Below are positions 1-5,927 of a DNA stretch of 7,886 bases, piece after piece (positions within the stretch are counted from its first letter, which is position 1; each line of letters opens with the position of its first letter). The stretch is taken from the NCBI GenBank assembly GCA_900769555.1, contig CAAGHA010000068.1, positions 1 through 7,886 on the forward strand, read 5' to 3'. The position numbers and the translations under genes were made by a program. The notes under the pieces are model-generated. The model worked only from the letters and a program-made list of their open reading frames with translations, searched no databases and was not told where the DNA came from. This stretch comes from Bacteroidales bacterium. Its GTDB lineage: Bacteria > Bacteroidota > Bacteroidia > Bacteroidales > Paludibacteraceae.

Positions 1-114
1 CCTATTTTTATTCTCCTTTTTTGATAATAGTCCACTATTTTCTGCAAAAGAAGACTAAAAATAGATTTAAAAATCTCTCTCAAATATGCTCGAAATAAAA
101 TTTAAACAACTTCT
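1..114 (-). repeat. Dispersed intergenic repeat, copy 1
   Basis: This segment aligns without gaps to 307-420, with 93 of 114 bases identical by my count. Best-conserved blocks are GATAATAG (23-30), CTGCAAAAGAA (42-52) and TATGCTCGAAAT (85-96). A third, shorter relative lies at 5120-5198 in the opposite orientation; 77-89 is the exact reverse complement of 5120-5132. I assign the minus strand because in that direction the element runs from GCATATTT to an A/G-rich end, which here abuts the left edge of the window. It may continue outside, possibly as the leader of a leftward gene. No coding potential is visible. Function unknown. Confidence 0.7.
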
Positions 115-306
115 TATTTTTTTTGTAGGTTCTATAAATTCATTTTGTGGAATTTTTTAATTTATTCGACTAAATTGCTCTACGAAACGAGGGAGCTGTG
201 CAAGCACACTGAATGACCGATAAACAGTAAGAAAGTGTTTGAATTTTATTGTTAAATTGACTTTGAGTTTCACTCTTTTCTTTCGGCATCATAGATGGCT
301 TTTAAA
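115..306. other. Intergenic spacer between repeat copies 1 and 2
   Basis: No convincing gene. The stretch 180-240 is less AT-rich than its surroundings and contains the interrupted palindrome TGTGC-AA-GCACA (197-208). The left arm of an 18-base inverted repeat lies at 125-142. A 40-codon minus-strand frame runs from ATG at 292 to TAG at 170, starting just after the A/G-rich end of repeat copy 2. It has no recognisable domain and is too short to call as a gene. Confidence 0.4.
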
Positions 307-420
307 CCTTTTTTTATTATTCTGTTTCGATAATAGATTACTATTAACTGCAAAAGAATGATAAAAATAATCTTAAAAATTCCTCTTAAATATGCTCGAA
401 ATTAAATTTAAACCACTTCT
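307..420 (-). repeat. Dispersed intergenic repeat, copy 2
   Basis: Second copy of the element at 1-114, same orientation, exactly 306 bases further on, with no gaps and about 82% identity. The substitutions are scattered and would not preserve a reading frame, which suggests an old duplication of non-coding DNA. Read on the minus strand, it holds TTCTTTTG followed by CAG, one base from the TAnnTTTG consensus and shared by all three copies. It could therefore be an old promoter or leader, but no good -33 TTG lies at the usual distance in this copy. Confidence 0.7.
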
Positions 421-423
421 AAG

Positions 424-482
424 TTGCAGAATTAAATCAAAAAGTACCGAAAAGTTTTTTCACTCTGCAATTTGTACTTTTT
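424..482. other. Interlocking inverted repeats (possible pseudoknot)
   Basis: TTGCAGA (424-430) is complementary to TCTGCAA (464-470), and AAAAAGTAC (439-447) is complementary to GTACTTTTT (474-482). The order is a, b, a', b', so the pairings interlock as in an H-type pseudoknot or form two mutually exclusive hairpins. It lies about 100 bases upstream of the operon promoter, so it is not in that transcript. Stems of 7 and 9 pairs in AT-rich DNA could arise by chance. Confidence 0.25.
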
Positions 483-585
483 AATACCGGTGAATTTATA
501 GAACTTACTTTATATCTTCTTTTTCACTTTCAATTAAAAAAAATGTAGAGAATGTTATTTTATCTCAACCTATTATTCTGAATTA

Positions 586-616
586 TTGAGAAATTCAAAA
601 CAGTTTCTTATCTTTG
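586..616 (+). promoter_or_regulatory. Bacteroidetes-type promoter of the five-gene operon
   Basis: The -7 element TATCTTTG (609-616) matches TAnnTTTG exactly and is followed by CAG. A TTG at 586-588 sits 20 bases upstream, the normal distance for the -33 element of the Bacteroidetes primary sigma factor. Transcription should begin near 621-625. The TTG that a gene finder could take as a start codon is thus more likely the -33 box, and the frame upstream of about 625 is not transcribed from this promoter. Confidence 0.75.
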
Positions 617-645
617 CAGTTGATATGGAAATGAAAGATTTAGAT

Positions 646-1263
646 ATGGAGGCTTACATACTTTCTCACATCGATGAAGAACCGGATGTGTTGAAAAAAT
701 TAACGCGTGATACAAATTTATATACGCTTAAACCCCGTATGCTTTCCGGTCATTTGCAAGGAAGAATGTTGAAGATGTTTTGTGCAATGGTTGAGGCCAA
801 GAATGTGTTGGAAATAGGAACCTTTACAGGCTATTCAGCATTGTGTATGGCTGAGGTTATTCCTGACGATGGTACTCTTCATACCTTTGAAATAAATGAT
901 GAAATGGAGGAGTTCTTACTTAATCTTTTTCAAACAGTTCCCAATGGAAATAAAATAGAACTTCATATCGGAGATGCTTTGGATTTGTTGCCGGATTTAA
1001 ATGAAGAGTTTGATTTAGCATTTATTGATGGTAATAAACGTCATTATGTTGAATATTTTAATTTGGTATTCCCAAAAATTCGTAAAGGCGGATTGATTAT
1101 TGCGGATAACACGCTTTGGGATGGTCATGTTTTGGAGCACGACTCTAAAGATTCTCAAACGTTAGGTATTCAAAAATTCAATGACTATATTCGTGATAAT
1201 CAATTTATTGAAAAGGTAATTCTTCCTATTCGAGATGGTATGACATTAATAAGAAAATTATAA
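646..1263 (+). CDS. SAM-dependent O-methyltransferase, COMT/CCoAOMT-like
   Basis: Predicted cytosolic class I methyltransferase of the Methyltransf_3 type, 205 residues from this start. The SAM-binding glycine loop EIGTFTGYS is at 56-64, the acidic residue that usually binds the ribose is in FEIND (81-85), and the metal and catalytic region is IDGNKRHY (127-134) with DNTLWDG (154-160). D128, D154 and N155 are the likely divalent-metal ligands. The family methylates hydroxyls of catechol-like or other small substrates; the substrate here is unknown. The frame is open back to a TTG at 586, but that codon overlaps the promoter, and, from memory, relatives begin close to MEAYILSHIDEE, so I chose ATG 646; ATG 625 and 631 are alternatives. 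First gene of the operon. Its stop is one base before the next start, suggesting translational coupling. Confidence 0.88.
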   Translation: MEAYILSHIDEEPDVLKKLTRDTNLYTLKPRMLSGHLQGRMLKMFCAMVEAKNVLEIGTFTGYSALCMAEVIPDDGTLHTFEINDEMEEFLLNLFQTVPNGNKIELHIGDALDLLPDLNEEFDLAFIDGNKRHYVEYFNLVFPKIRKGGLIIADNTLWDGHVLEHDSKDSQTLGIQKFNDYIRDNQFIEKVILPIRDGMTLIRKL

Positions 1264-1264
1264 T

Positions 1265-1783
1265 ATGAATCGTTTTAGTTTAAATAAATGTTGGATGTTA
1301 ATTCCATTTTTTTGTTTTATGACTTTGTCTTGTGATAAAGATGATGAAGATGTAAAGGAGGATTCAATTGCAGAGTTGCAAAAAAATAAAGAGGAGGGGG
1401 AGACATTCTTGAAAAATCTGAAGGGTAGTGAAGGTGTCATATCTGATGATCGAGGATTGTTATTTCGGATTAATTCAAAAGGCGACGGTCTAAAACCCGA
1501 TGCAAATGATACTGTTCAAATATCCTATTCAGGAAAGCTAATTGACGGAAAGGTTTTTGAGAATGAGGAGAAACGTGTTTGTATGGACGAACTAAAGGAG
1601 GGACTATATATCGGATTGCGTTATATGTCTTCCGGTGCTAATCATACACTCTATTTGCCTTACTATTTAATGTATGGATCTTCTAACGAAACATTTTATT
1701 TGCAGGATGATACTGTTACTGTAAAAGGATTCTCAGTTGTTATTTATGAAATGCAATTGAAGGAAGTTGTAAAAGTGAACTAA
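1265..1783 (+). CDS. FKBP-type peptidyl-prolyl isomerase-like lipoprotein
   Basis: 172 residues. The N-terminus is a type II signal peptide: basic start, hydrophobic stretch at 10-21, then lipid cysteine C23 in TLSC (threonine at -3 is less usual than leucine). After C23 comes DKDDED, matching the Bacteroidetes lipoprotein export signal X-K-(D/E)2-X, so the protein is probably displayed on the cell surface. A helical charged segment with EGETFL (45-50) precedes an FKBP domain at about 75-168, with VQISYSGKLIDGKVFE (84-99) and LPYYLMYG (131-138). Y88, F98 and Y137 of the ligand pocket are kept. The aspartate after F98 is glutamate, and the tryptophan of the VIxGW motif is L118. Isomerase activity may be weak or lost, leaving a chaperone or binding role. 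The start is one base after the methyltransferase stop. Confidence 0.85.
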   Translation: MNRFSLNKCWMLIPFFCFMTLSCDKDDEDVKEDSIAELQKNKEEGETFLKNLKGSEGVISDDRGLLFRINSKGDGLKPDANDTVQISYSGKLIDGKVFENEEKRVCMDELKEGLYIGLRYMSSGANHTLYLPYYLMYGSSNETFYLQDDTVTVKGFSVVIYEMQLKEVVKVN

Positions 1784-1808
1784 TTGATAAATCTAAATTT
1801 AACAAGAT

Positions 1809-3080
1809 ATGTTAACGATTAAAGTTATTACGGAAAATCCTGATGAGGTAATCCGTAAATTGTCAAAAAAGAAATTTGATGCAAAAAAGCCTATTGAAGA
1901 GGTTTTGGAGTTGGATAAAATCAGACGTACATCACAAGCTTCTTTAGATGCTACGTTGGCTGAAATCAATACATTGTCTAAGAGTGTTGGTCAGTTAATG
2001 AAAGAGGGGAAAAAGGAGGATGCTGAGGCTGTTAAAGTTAAAGTTGCAAGCTTAAAAGAGTCTTCCAAGAGTTTGCAGGTTGAGATGGATGAGTCTCAAA
2101 TGAAAATCAATGAAATTCTTTGTACAATTCCGAATATGCCATACGATGAAGTTCCTGAAGGTGCAACAGCTGAGGATAATGTTGTTGTTAAAACCGGAAA
2201 TGAAATTCCTAGTTTGTCAGGAGATATATTACCGCATTGGGAATTGGCAAAAAAGTATGACTTAATTGATTTTGAATTAGGTGTAAAAATTACCGGAGCA
2301 GGTTTCCCTGTTTACAAAGGGAAAGGTGCTCAACTACAGCGAGCATTGATTAATTTCTTTTTGGACGAGGCAAGGAAAGCCGGTTATTTGGAGGTTATGC
2401 CACCTACTGTTGTAAATCAGGCATCAGGTTATGGTACAGGTCAGTTGCCGGATAAAGAGGGACAAATGTATCATTGTCAATTAGATGATTTGTACTTGAT
2501 TCCTACGGCTGAAGTTCCTGTGACAAATATTTATAGAGATGTAATTTTAGATGAAAAAGAACTTCCAATTAAGAATTGTGCTTATACGCAATGTTTTCGT
2601 AGAGAAGCAGGTTCTTATGGTAAGGATGTTAGAGGATTGAATCGCCTTCATGAATTTTCGAAAGTTGAAATTGTGAGAATTGATACTCCTGAACATTCAA
2701 AAGAATCTCATAAGGAGATGTTGGCTCATGTAGAAGGATTGTTGCAGAAATTGGAGTTGCCGTATCGTATTCTTCATCTTTGTGGAGGTGATATGAGTTT
2801 TACGGCTGCCACATGCTTCGATTTTGAAGTGTATTCAGCTGCTCAAAATCGTTGGTTGGAAGTATCTTCTGTTTCTAACTTTGATACTTATCAAGCAAAT
2901 CGTTTAAAGTGTAGATACAAAGGTTCAGACAAGAAAACACAATTATGTCATACATTGAATGGTAGTGCCTTGGCTTTACCGCGTATTGTTGCTGCTTTAT
3001 TAGAAAATAATCAATCGGCCGAAGGTATTCGTATTCCAAAGGCTTTGGTTCCTTATACAGGTTTTGATATTATTGATTAA
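1809..3080 (+). CDS. serS: Seryl-tRNA synthetase
   Basis: Charges tRNA-Ser with serine in the cytosol; class II synthetase, 423 residues, normal length for the family. Residues 1-110 form the charged N-terminal domain whose long antiparallel coiled coil grips the tRNA-Ser variable arm (helical stretches about 27-65 and 68-103). The catalytic domain follows: motif 1 region around 175-200, the TAEVP serine-site loop (233-237), motif 2 from FRREAGSYG (263-271) to LNRLHEF (277-283), and motif 3 around LNGSALALPR (383-392). The usual SSCSN-type segment reads SSVSNF (353-358), with valine for cysteine, probably neutral. Starts 25 bases after the FKBP stop with no obvious promoter between, and ends two bases before aguA, so it seems to be read from the operon promoter. 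Confidence 0.97.
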   Translation: MLTIKVITENPDEVIRKLSKKKFDAKKPIEEVLELDKIRRTSQASLDATLAEINTLSKSVGQLMKEGKKEDAEAVKVKVASLKESSKSLQVEMDESQMKINEILCTIPNMPYDEVPEGATAEDNVVVKTGNEIPSLSGDILPHWELAKKYDLIDFELGVKITGAGFPVYKGKGAQLQRALINFFLDEARKAGYLEVMPPTVVNQASGYGTGQLPDKEGQMYHCQLDDLYLIPTAEVPVTNIYRDVILDEKELPIKNCAYTQCFRREAGSYGKDVRGLNRLHEFSKVEIVRIDTPEHSKESHKEMLAHVEGLLQKLELPYRILHLCGGDMSFTAATCFDFEVYSAAQNRWLEVSSVSNFDTYQANRLKCRYKGSDKKTQLCHTLNGSALALPRIVAALLENNQSAEGIRIPKALVPYTGFDIID

Positions 3081-3082
3081 TT

Positions 3083-4102
3083 ATGGATTTGTTTCTTCCT
3101 GCAGAATGGTCAGAACAGTGTGGGGTGCAATTAACCTGGCCTCATAAGAACAGTGATTGGGCTCCTTTATTGGATGAAGTTCGCTCTTGTTTTATTGAAA
3201 TTGCTCGTCAAATTGTAAAACGAGAGAAACTCTTGATTGTTTGTCATTCTGAAGAGGAGGTGAGAGATGATTTAAAAGGAATTTCGATGGAACGAATTTT
3301 GTTTCGTGAAATTCCTTCAAATGATACATGGGCGAGAGATCATGGACCAATTACGGTTTTTAAAGATGGAATCGCTTGCTTGTGTGATTTCCGCTTTAAT
3401 GGTTGGGGTATGAAGTTTGCAGCCAATTGGGATAACCAAATTACATCAGCTTTATTTGCCTCTTCTATCTTTGATAATGGGGTAGAGTATTGTGGTATTC
3501 TTCCTTTTGTTTTAGAAGGTGGTAGTATTGAATCAGATGGCAAAGGTACAATTTTAACTACGAGAGAATGCTTGATGTCTTTGAATAGGAATGAGCATCT
3601 ATCTCAAAAAGAAATTGAAGAGTATTTATCATTAACATTAGGTGCAAAACGATTTTTATGGCTGAATCATGGCTATTTAGCAGGTGATGATACAGATTCT
3701 CATGTAGATACGTTAGCACGTTTTTGTGATGAACATACGATTGCTTACGTTCAATGTTTAGATCAAAGTGATGAGCATTATGATGCCTTGAGAAAAATGG
3801 AGGAGGAGTTGCTCTCTTTTAAAACAATTGATGGTAATCCATATCGTTTGATACCTCTTCCTATGGCAGAGGCTTGTTATGATGGAGAGGATCGTTTGCC
3901 TGCAACTTACGCTAACTTTTTAATTATGAATGACGCAGTGTTAGTCCCTATTTATAATTGTTCTACTGATGATTTGGCATTGCGTCAACTTGCAAGTGCT
4001 TTTCCTTCAAGAGAAATTGTTGGCATTGATTGTAGGGTTTTAATTAAACAGCATGGATCATTGCATTGCGTAACGATGCAGTATCCTCAAGGCGTTTTTT
4101 AA
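3083..4102 (+). CDS. aguA: Agmatine deiminase
   Basis: Hydrolyses agmatine to N-carbamoylputrescine and ammonia, first step of the agmatine route to putrescine. It belongs to the guanidino-group-modifying superfamily (PAD_porph family), 339 residues, near normal length, no signal peptide. Visible motifs are TWPHKNSDW (18-26), NDTWARDHGPI (80-90), FNGWG (105-109), LEGGSIESDG (144-153), GDDTDSHVDT (201-210) and GSLHCVTMQYP (325-335). By comparison with known agmatine deiminases, C329 is the nucleophile, with D86, E145, H207 and D209 completing the active site. All are present, so it should be active. Peptidylarginine deiminases share the fold, but the lack of a secretion signal and the adjacent aguB favour agmatine. 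Starts two bases after the serS stop, so translation is probably coupled. Confidence 0.94.
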   Translation: MDLFLPAEWSEQCGVQLTWPHKNSDWAPLLDEVRSCFIEIARQIVKREKLLIVCHSEEEVRDDLKGISMERILFREIPSNDTWARDHGPITVFKDGIACLCDFRFNGWGMKFAANWDNQITSALFASSIFDNGVEYCGILPFVLEGGSIESDGKGTILTTRECLMSLNRNEHLSQKEIEEYLSLTLGAKRFLWLNHGYLAGDDTDSHVDTLARFCDEHTIAYVQCLDQSDEHYDALRKMEEELLSFKTIDGNPYRLIPLPMAEACYDGEDRLPATYANFLIMNDAVLVPIYNCSTDDLALRQLASAFPSREIVGIDCRVLIKQHGSLHCVTMQYPQGVF

Positions 4103-4126
4103 ATTTCATATTTAATAGATTGTATT

Positions 4127-5002
4127 ATGAAAGTAGGTTTGATACAACAAAGTAATTCTTCTGATATTGCCGCAAACAAGGCTAAATTGATGCAGAATAT
4201 TAGATATTGTGCCGAAAATGGTGCTGAATTAATCGTTTTGCAAGAGCTGCATAATGCTCTCTATTTTTGTCAAACAGAAGATACTTCCAAATTTGATTTG
4301 GCAGAGTCTATACCAGGTCCTTCGACTACTGAATTTGGTGCTTTGGCTAAAGAATTAGGGATTGTTCTAGTCTTGTCTTTGTTTGAAAAGAGGGCGGTTG
4401 GACTTTATCATAATACGGCTGTTGTTATCGAGAAAGATGGTTCAATTGCAGGGAAATACCGTAAAATGCATATTCCGGATGATCCTGCATATTATGAGAA
4501 ATTTTACTTTACTCCAGGCGATTTAGGCTTTCATCCGATAGAAACTTCTGTTGGGAAATTAGGCGTTTTGGTTTGCTGGGATCAGTGGTATCCGGAAGCT
4601 GCTCGTCTTATGGCTTTAGCCGGGGCTGATTTACTTATCTATCCAACTGCAATCGGTTGGGAGAGTACGGATACCCAAGCGGAGAAAACTCGTCAACGTG
4701 ATGCATGGACAATCTCTCAAAGAGGTCATGCTGTAGCCAACGGGTTGCCTGTTATTTCTGTTAATCGTGTAGGGTGGGAGGAAGATCCTTCTCACCAAAC
4801 GAATGGTATTCAATTCTGGGGAAGTAGTTTTGTTGCAGGACCTCAGGGCGAGTTGTTGAATGTTCTTTCTGACCAAAATGAAGAGAGTGTTGTGGTAGAG
4901 GTTTCTTTGAGTCGTTCTGAAAGTGTACGAAGAATTTGGCCTTTTTTAAGGGACAGACGTATTGATCATTATGGTGATATTGTAAAACGATATAGGGATT
5001 AA
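4127..5002 (+). CDS. aguB: N-carbamoylputrescine amidase
   Basis: Hydrolyses N-carbamoylputrescine to putrescine, CO2 and ammonia, completing the route begun by AguA. Nitrilase superfamily, 291 residues, normal length, cytosolic. The Glu-Lys-Cys triad is intact: E40 in VLQELHN, K113 in YRKMHIPDD and C150 in VLVCWDQWYPE. The latter two motifs are characteristic of the carbamoylputrescine amidase branch, and the neighbour gene fits. Members normally assemble into higher oligomers. The 24-base gap after aguA has no promoter motif I can see. It is the last gene of the operon, with a strong stem-loop 36 bases after its stop. Confidence 0.95.
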   Translation: MKVGLIQQSNSSDIAANKAKLMQNIRYCAENGAELIVLQELHNALYFCQTEDTSKFDLAESIPGPSTTEFGALAKELGIVLVLSLFEKRAVGLYHNTAVVIEKDGSIAGKYRKMHIPDDPAYYEKFYFTPGDLGFHPIETSVGKLGVLVCWDQWYPEAARLMALAGADLLIYPTAIGWESTDTQAEKTRQRDAWTISQRGHAVANGLPVISVNRVGWEEDPSHQTNGIQFWGSSFVAGPQGELLNVLSDQNEESVVVEVSLSRSESVRRIWPFLRDRRIDHYGDIVKRYRD

Positions 5003-5037
5003 TCGTACAATCATTATAAAGTCTATAAGATAAATAT

Positions 5038-5117
5038 TAAGCGAGTCGTAATAATTTGTTGTTGATAAATCTTCTACAACTATATTATGACTCGCTTAGA
5101 AATTTATTTATTTTTTT
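5038..5117 (+). terminator. Stem-loop terminator of the operon
   Basis: Left arm 5038-5053 (TAAGCGAGTCGTAATA) pairs with 5083-5098 over 16 positions, with one G-U pair and the rest Watson-Crick. The 29-base loop has a further 5-pair helix, GTTGT (5058-5062) with ACAAC (5076-5080). A T-rich tract (5103-5117) follows. This is a typical intrinsic terminator after aguB. The stem is nearly symmetric, but the T tract lies only on the plus-strand side. Confidence 0.85.
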
Positions 5118-5119
5118 GT

Positions 5120-5198
5120 GCATATTTGAGAGGTGTTTTGAAACTGCTTTTATTTATTCTTTTGCTGTTTATAGAGGGAAAAGAAGAATAAAAACAGG
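5120..5198 (+). repeat. Dispersed intergenic repeat, copy 3 (shortened)
   Basis: On the plus strand this matches the reverse complement of copies 1 and 2. The first 55 bases align ungapped to copy 2 at 42 of 55. GCATATTTGAGAG (5120-5132) is identical to the reverse complement of 77-89. After a deletion of roughly 10-12 bases, 5177-5198 matches the end of copy 1 at 18 of 22, including AGAATAAAAA (5185-5194). It directly follows the operon terminator. TTG at 5138-5140 and TTCTTTTG at 5157-5164 resemble a promoter with a short 16-base spacer. No gene follows it on this strand. Confidence 0.55.
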
Positions 5199-5285
5199 CA
5201 ACAAGATTCCCAAAGATGCAGAAGCATGTTTTTGAGTCTTTATTTTAATAATTTTAATAAAATCACAAACAGCTTCTTAGATTAT

Positions 5286-5338
5286 ATAACGAAAGAGTAA
5301 GGTTTAGATTCTTTTTTTTTCATAGTTTCTTTCGTTAT
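5286..5338 (-). terminator. Inverted repeat after the YtxH-like gene, possible terminator
   Basis: ATAACGAAAG (5286-5295) is the exact reverse complement of CTTTCGTTAT (5329-5338); one further A-T pair extends it. It lies just downstream of the minus-strand gene ending at 5353, where a terminator is expected. It is not a classic one: the loop is 31 bases, and the poly-T run (plus strand, 5311-5320) lies inside the loop instead of after the stem. Another role, such as a protein-binding site or RNA-end protection, is equally possible. Confidence 0.35.
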
Positions 5339-5352
5339 TTACAGCTCAATTT

Positions 5353-5613
5353 TTATTGATGTTCCTCATTGACTTTATCATGATGACAATCACAATGCTG
5401 GAATAACTGTTCTAATTCTTCATTGGAAACTGTAATACCTTTGTTTTTAAGGAACTCAACGAGATGTTCTTGGGCAAAATGTCTTTGCCTTCTCATCATT
5501 TTTTTTATTTTACATCTTGTTTCAGCTCCCTTATCAGGTGCAATTAACATTCCTGTTACAACTCCAATAGCAGTTCCTCCTATTAGAGTCAAAAGACAAC
5601 TTAGATTTTTCAT
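5353..5613 (-). CDS. Small YtxH-like membrane protein with Cys/His-rich tail
   Basis: 86 residues, cell-envelope location. Residues 5-24 form one glycine-rich transmembrane segment, followed by APDKGAETRCKIKKM (26-40), the signature of YtxH-type proteins (LLAPDKGSETR in typical members), then a basic amphipathic stretch and a short acidic helix (NEELEQLF). No biochemical role is established for this family in Bacteroidetes; stress association is inferred from Bacillus relatives. The C-terminus HCDCHHDK contains a CxCHH cluster plus a nearby histidine, which could bind a metal. The gene is monocistronic by position: convergent with aguB and separated from glyA by a long hairpin. I see no exact TAnnTTTG promoter upstream. 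The start at 5613 is supported by the family N-terminus, with little sequence before the membrane helix. Confidence 0.8.
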   Translation of the reverse strand: MKNLSCLLTLIGGTAIGVVTGMLIAPDKGAETRCKIKKMMRRQRHFAQEHLVEFLKNKGITVSNEELEQLFQHCDCHHDKVNEEHQ

Positions 5614-5927
5614 ATTTGTTCTGTTTTTAATTAATATATACCCTAAACGTCAATCTTAACTTTATTGTTTTATTAAAAAACTGAAATCTATTTGTTCTTA
5701 GCAAATATTAAAACTTGGTAGATTCAATAGATCTTAATTTTTAATTTGTTTGAGACCAGTTTCTACTAATAATTTGGTTTTGTTCAATTTGAAAATTATT
5801 TAGTTTTCAAAATAAAACAAGTGTGTCAAAATTCACAATCGTAGCTATATAAACTATCAAGAGTTTATCTTTAATTATAGCCGGGGTTGTCAATTCTGAC
5901 ACACTTATATTAAGTATTTAGCTTATT
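5614..5927. other. Intergenic region between glyA and the YtxH-like gene
   Basis: No gene. The right third is the glyA hairpin (5819-5906). A smaller perfect hairpin, TTTGAAAA (5788-5795) with TTTTCAAA (5804-5811), lies beside it. The promoter for the YtxH-like gene must lie in 5614-5780, but I found no TAnnTTTG there on the minus strand. A minus-strand TTGACG near 5657-5652 is the only suggestive -33-like sequence and has no matching -7 box. Confidence 0.35.
5819..5906 (-). terminator. Long hairpin terminator after glyA
   Basis: AAGTGTGTC (5819-5827) pairs exactly with GACACACTT (5898-5906). The helix continues inward with single mismatches through ACAATC (5835-5840) and GGTTGT (5885-5890, one G-U), then GCTATA (5844-5849) with TATAGC (5876-5881), and ends in TAAACT (5850-5855) with AGTTTA (5862-5867) around a six-base loop. 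Nearly all of the 88 bases can fold into one rod. On the minus strand it begins 21 bases after the glyA stop and is followed by GTTTTATTTT, as expected for an intrinsic terminator. Confidence 0.7.

Larger units (their letters stand above)
125..508. repeat. 18-base inverted repeat flanking repeat copy 2
   Basis: The arms are 125-142 and 491-508. The 14 bases at 129-142 (GTTCTATAAATTCA) are the exact reverse complement of 491-504. The next four positions add three more pairs around one G/T mismatch, giving 17 of 18. The arms enclose repeat copy 2 and the spacer. I see no clear target-site duplication outside the arms and no transposase inside, so a mobile element is possible but not shown. Confidence 0.5.
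5118..5352. other. Convergent intergenic region
   Basis: Non-coding DNA between aguB (plus) and the YtxH-like gene (minus). Besides repeat copy 3 it holds AT-rich filler at 5235-5262 and the inverted repeat at 5286-5338. The longest plausible start-to-stop frame I noticed is about ten codons (from 5216) and has no support. Confidence 0.4.

Noticed and set aside
1..585. CRISPR array or tandem repeat array
   Set aside because: There are only two diverged ~114-base copies 306 bases apart, with no short regular repeats or uniform spacers.
1258..1440. Minus-strand open frame of 60 codons
   Set aside because: It lies opposite the FKBP lipoprotein start, has low-complexity serine/phenylalanine content and no promoter; it is the antisense shadow of a real gene.
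3340..3543. Minus-strand open frame opposite aguA
   Set aside because: It is antisense to conserved active-site motifs of agmatine deiminase and shows no family features.
4631..4876. Minus-strand open frame opposite aguB
   Set aside because: It is antisense to a confidently identified nitrilase-family gene and has no recognisable domain.
5423..5659. Plus-strand open frame opposite the YtxH-like gene
   Set aside because: It has hydrophobic stretches, but the minus strand carries the recognised APDKGAETR signature and a proper start; the plus frame has no promoter and runs into AT-rich non-coding DNA.
5819..5906. Miniature transposable element (MITE) with AAGTGTGTC ends
   Set aside because: The flanks show no target-site duplication, and the position just after the glyA stop with a following T-rich tract is better explained by a terminator.
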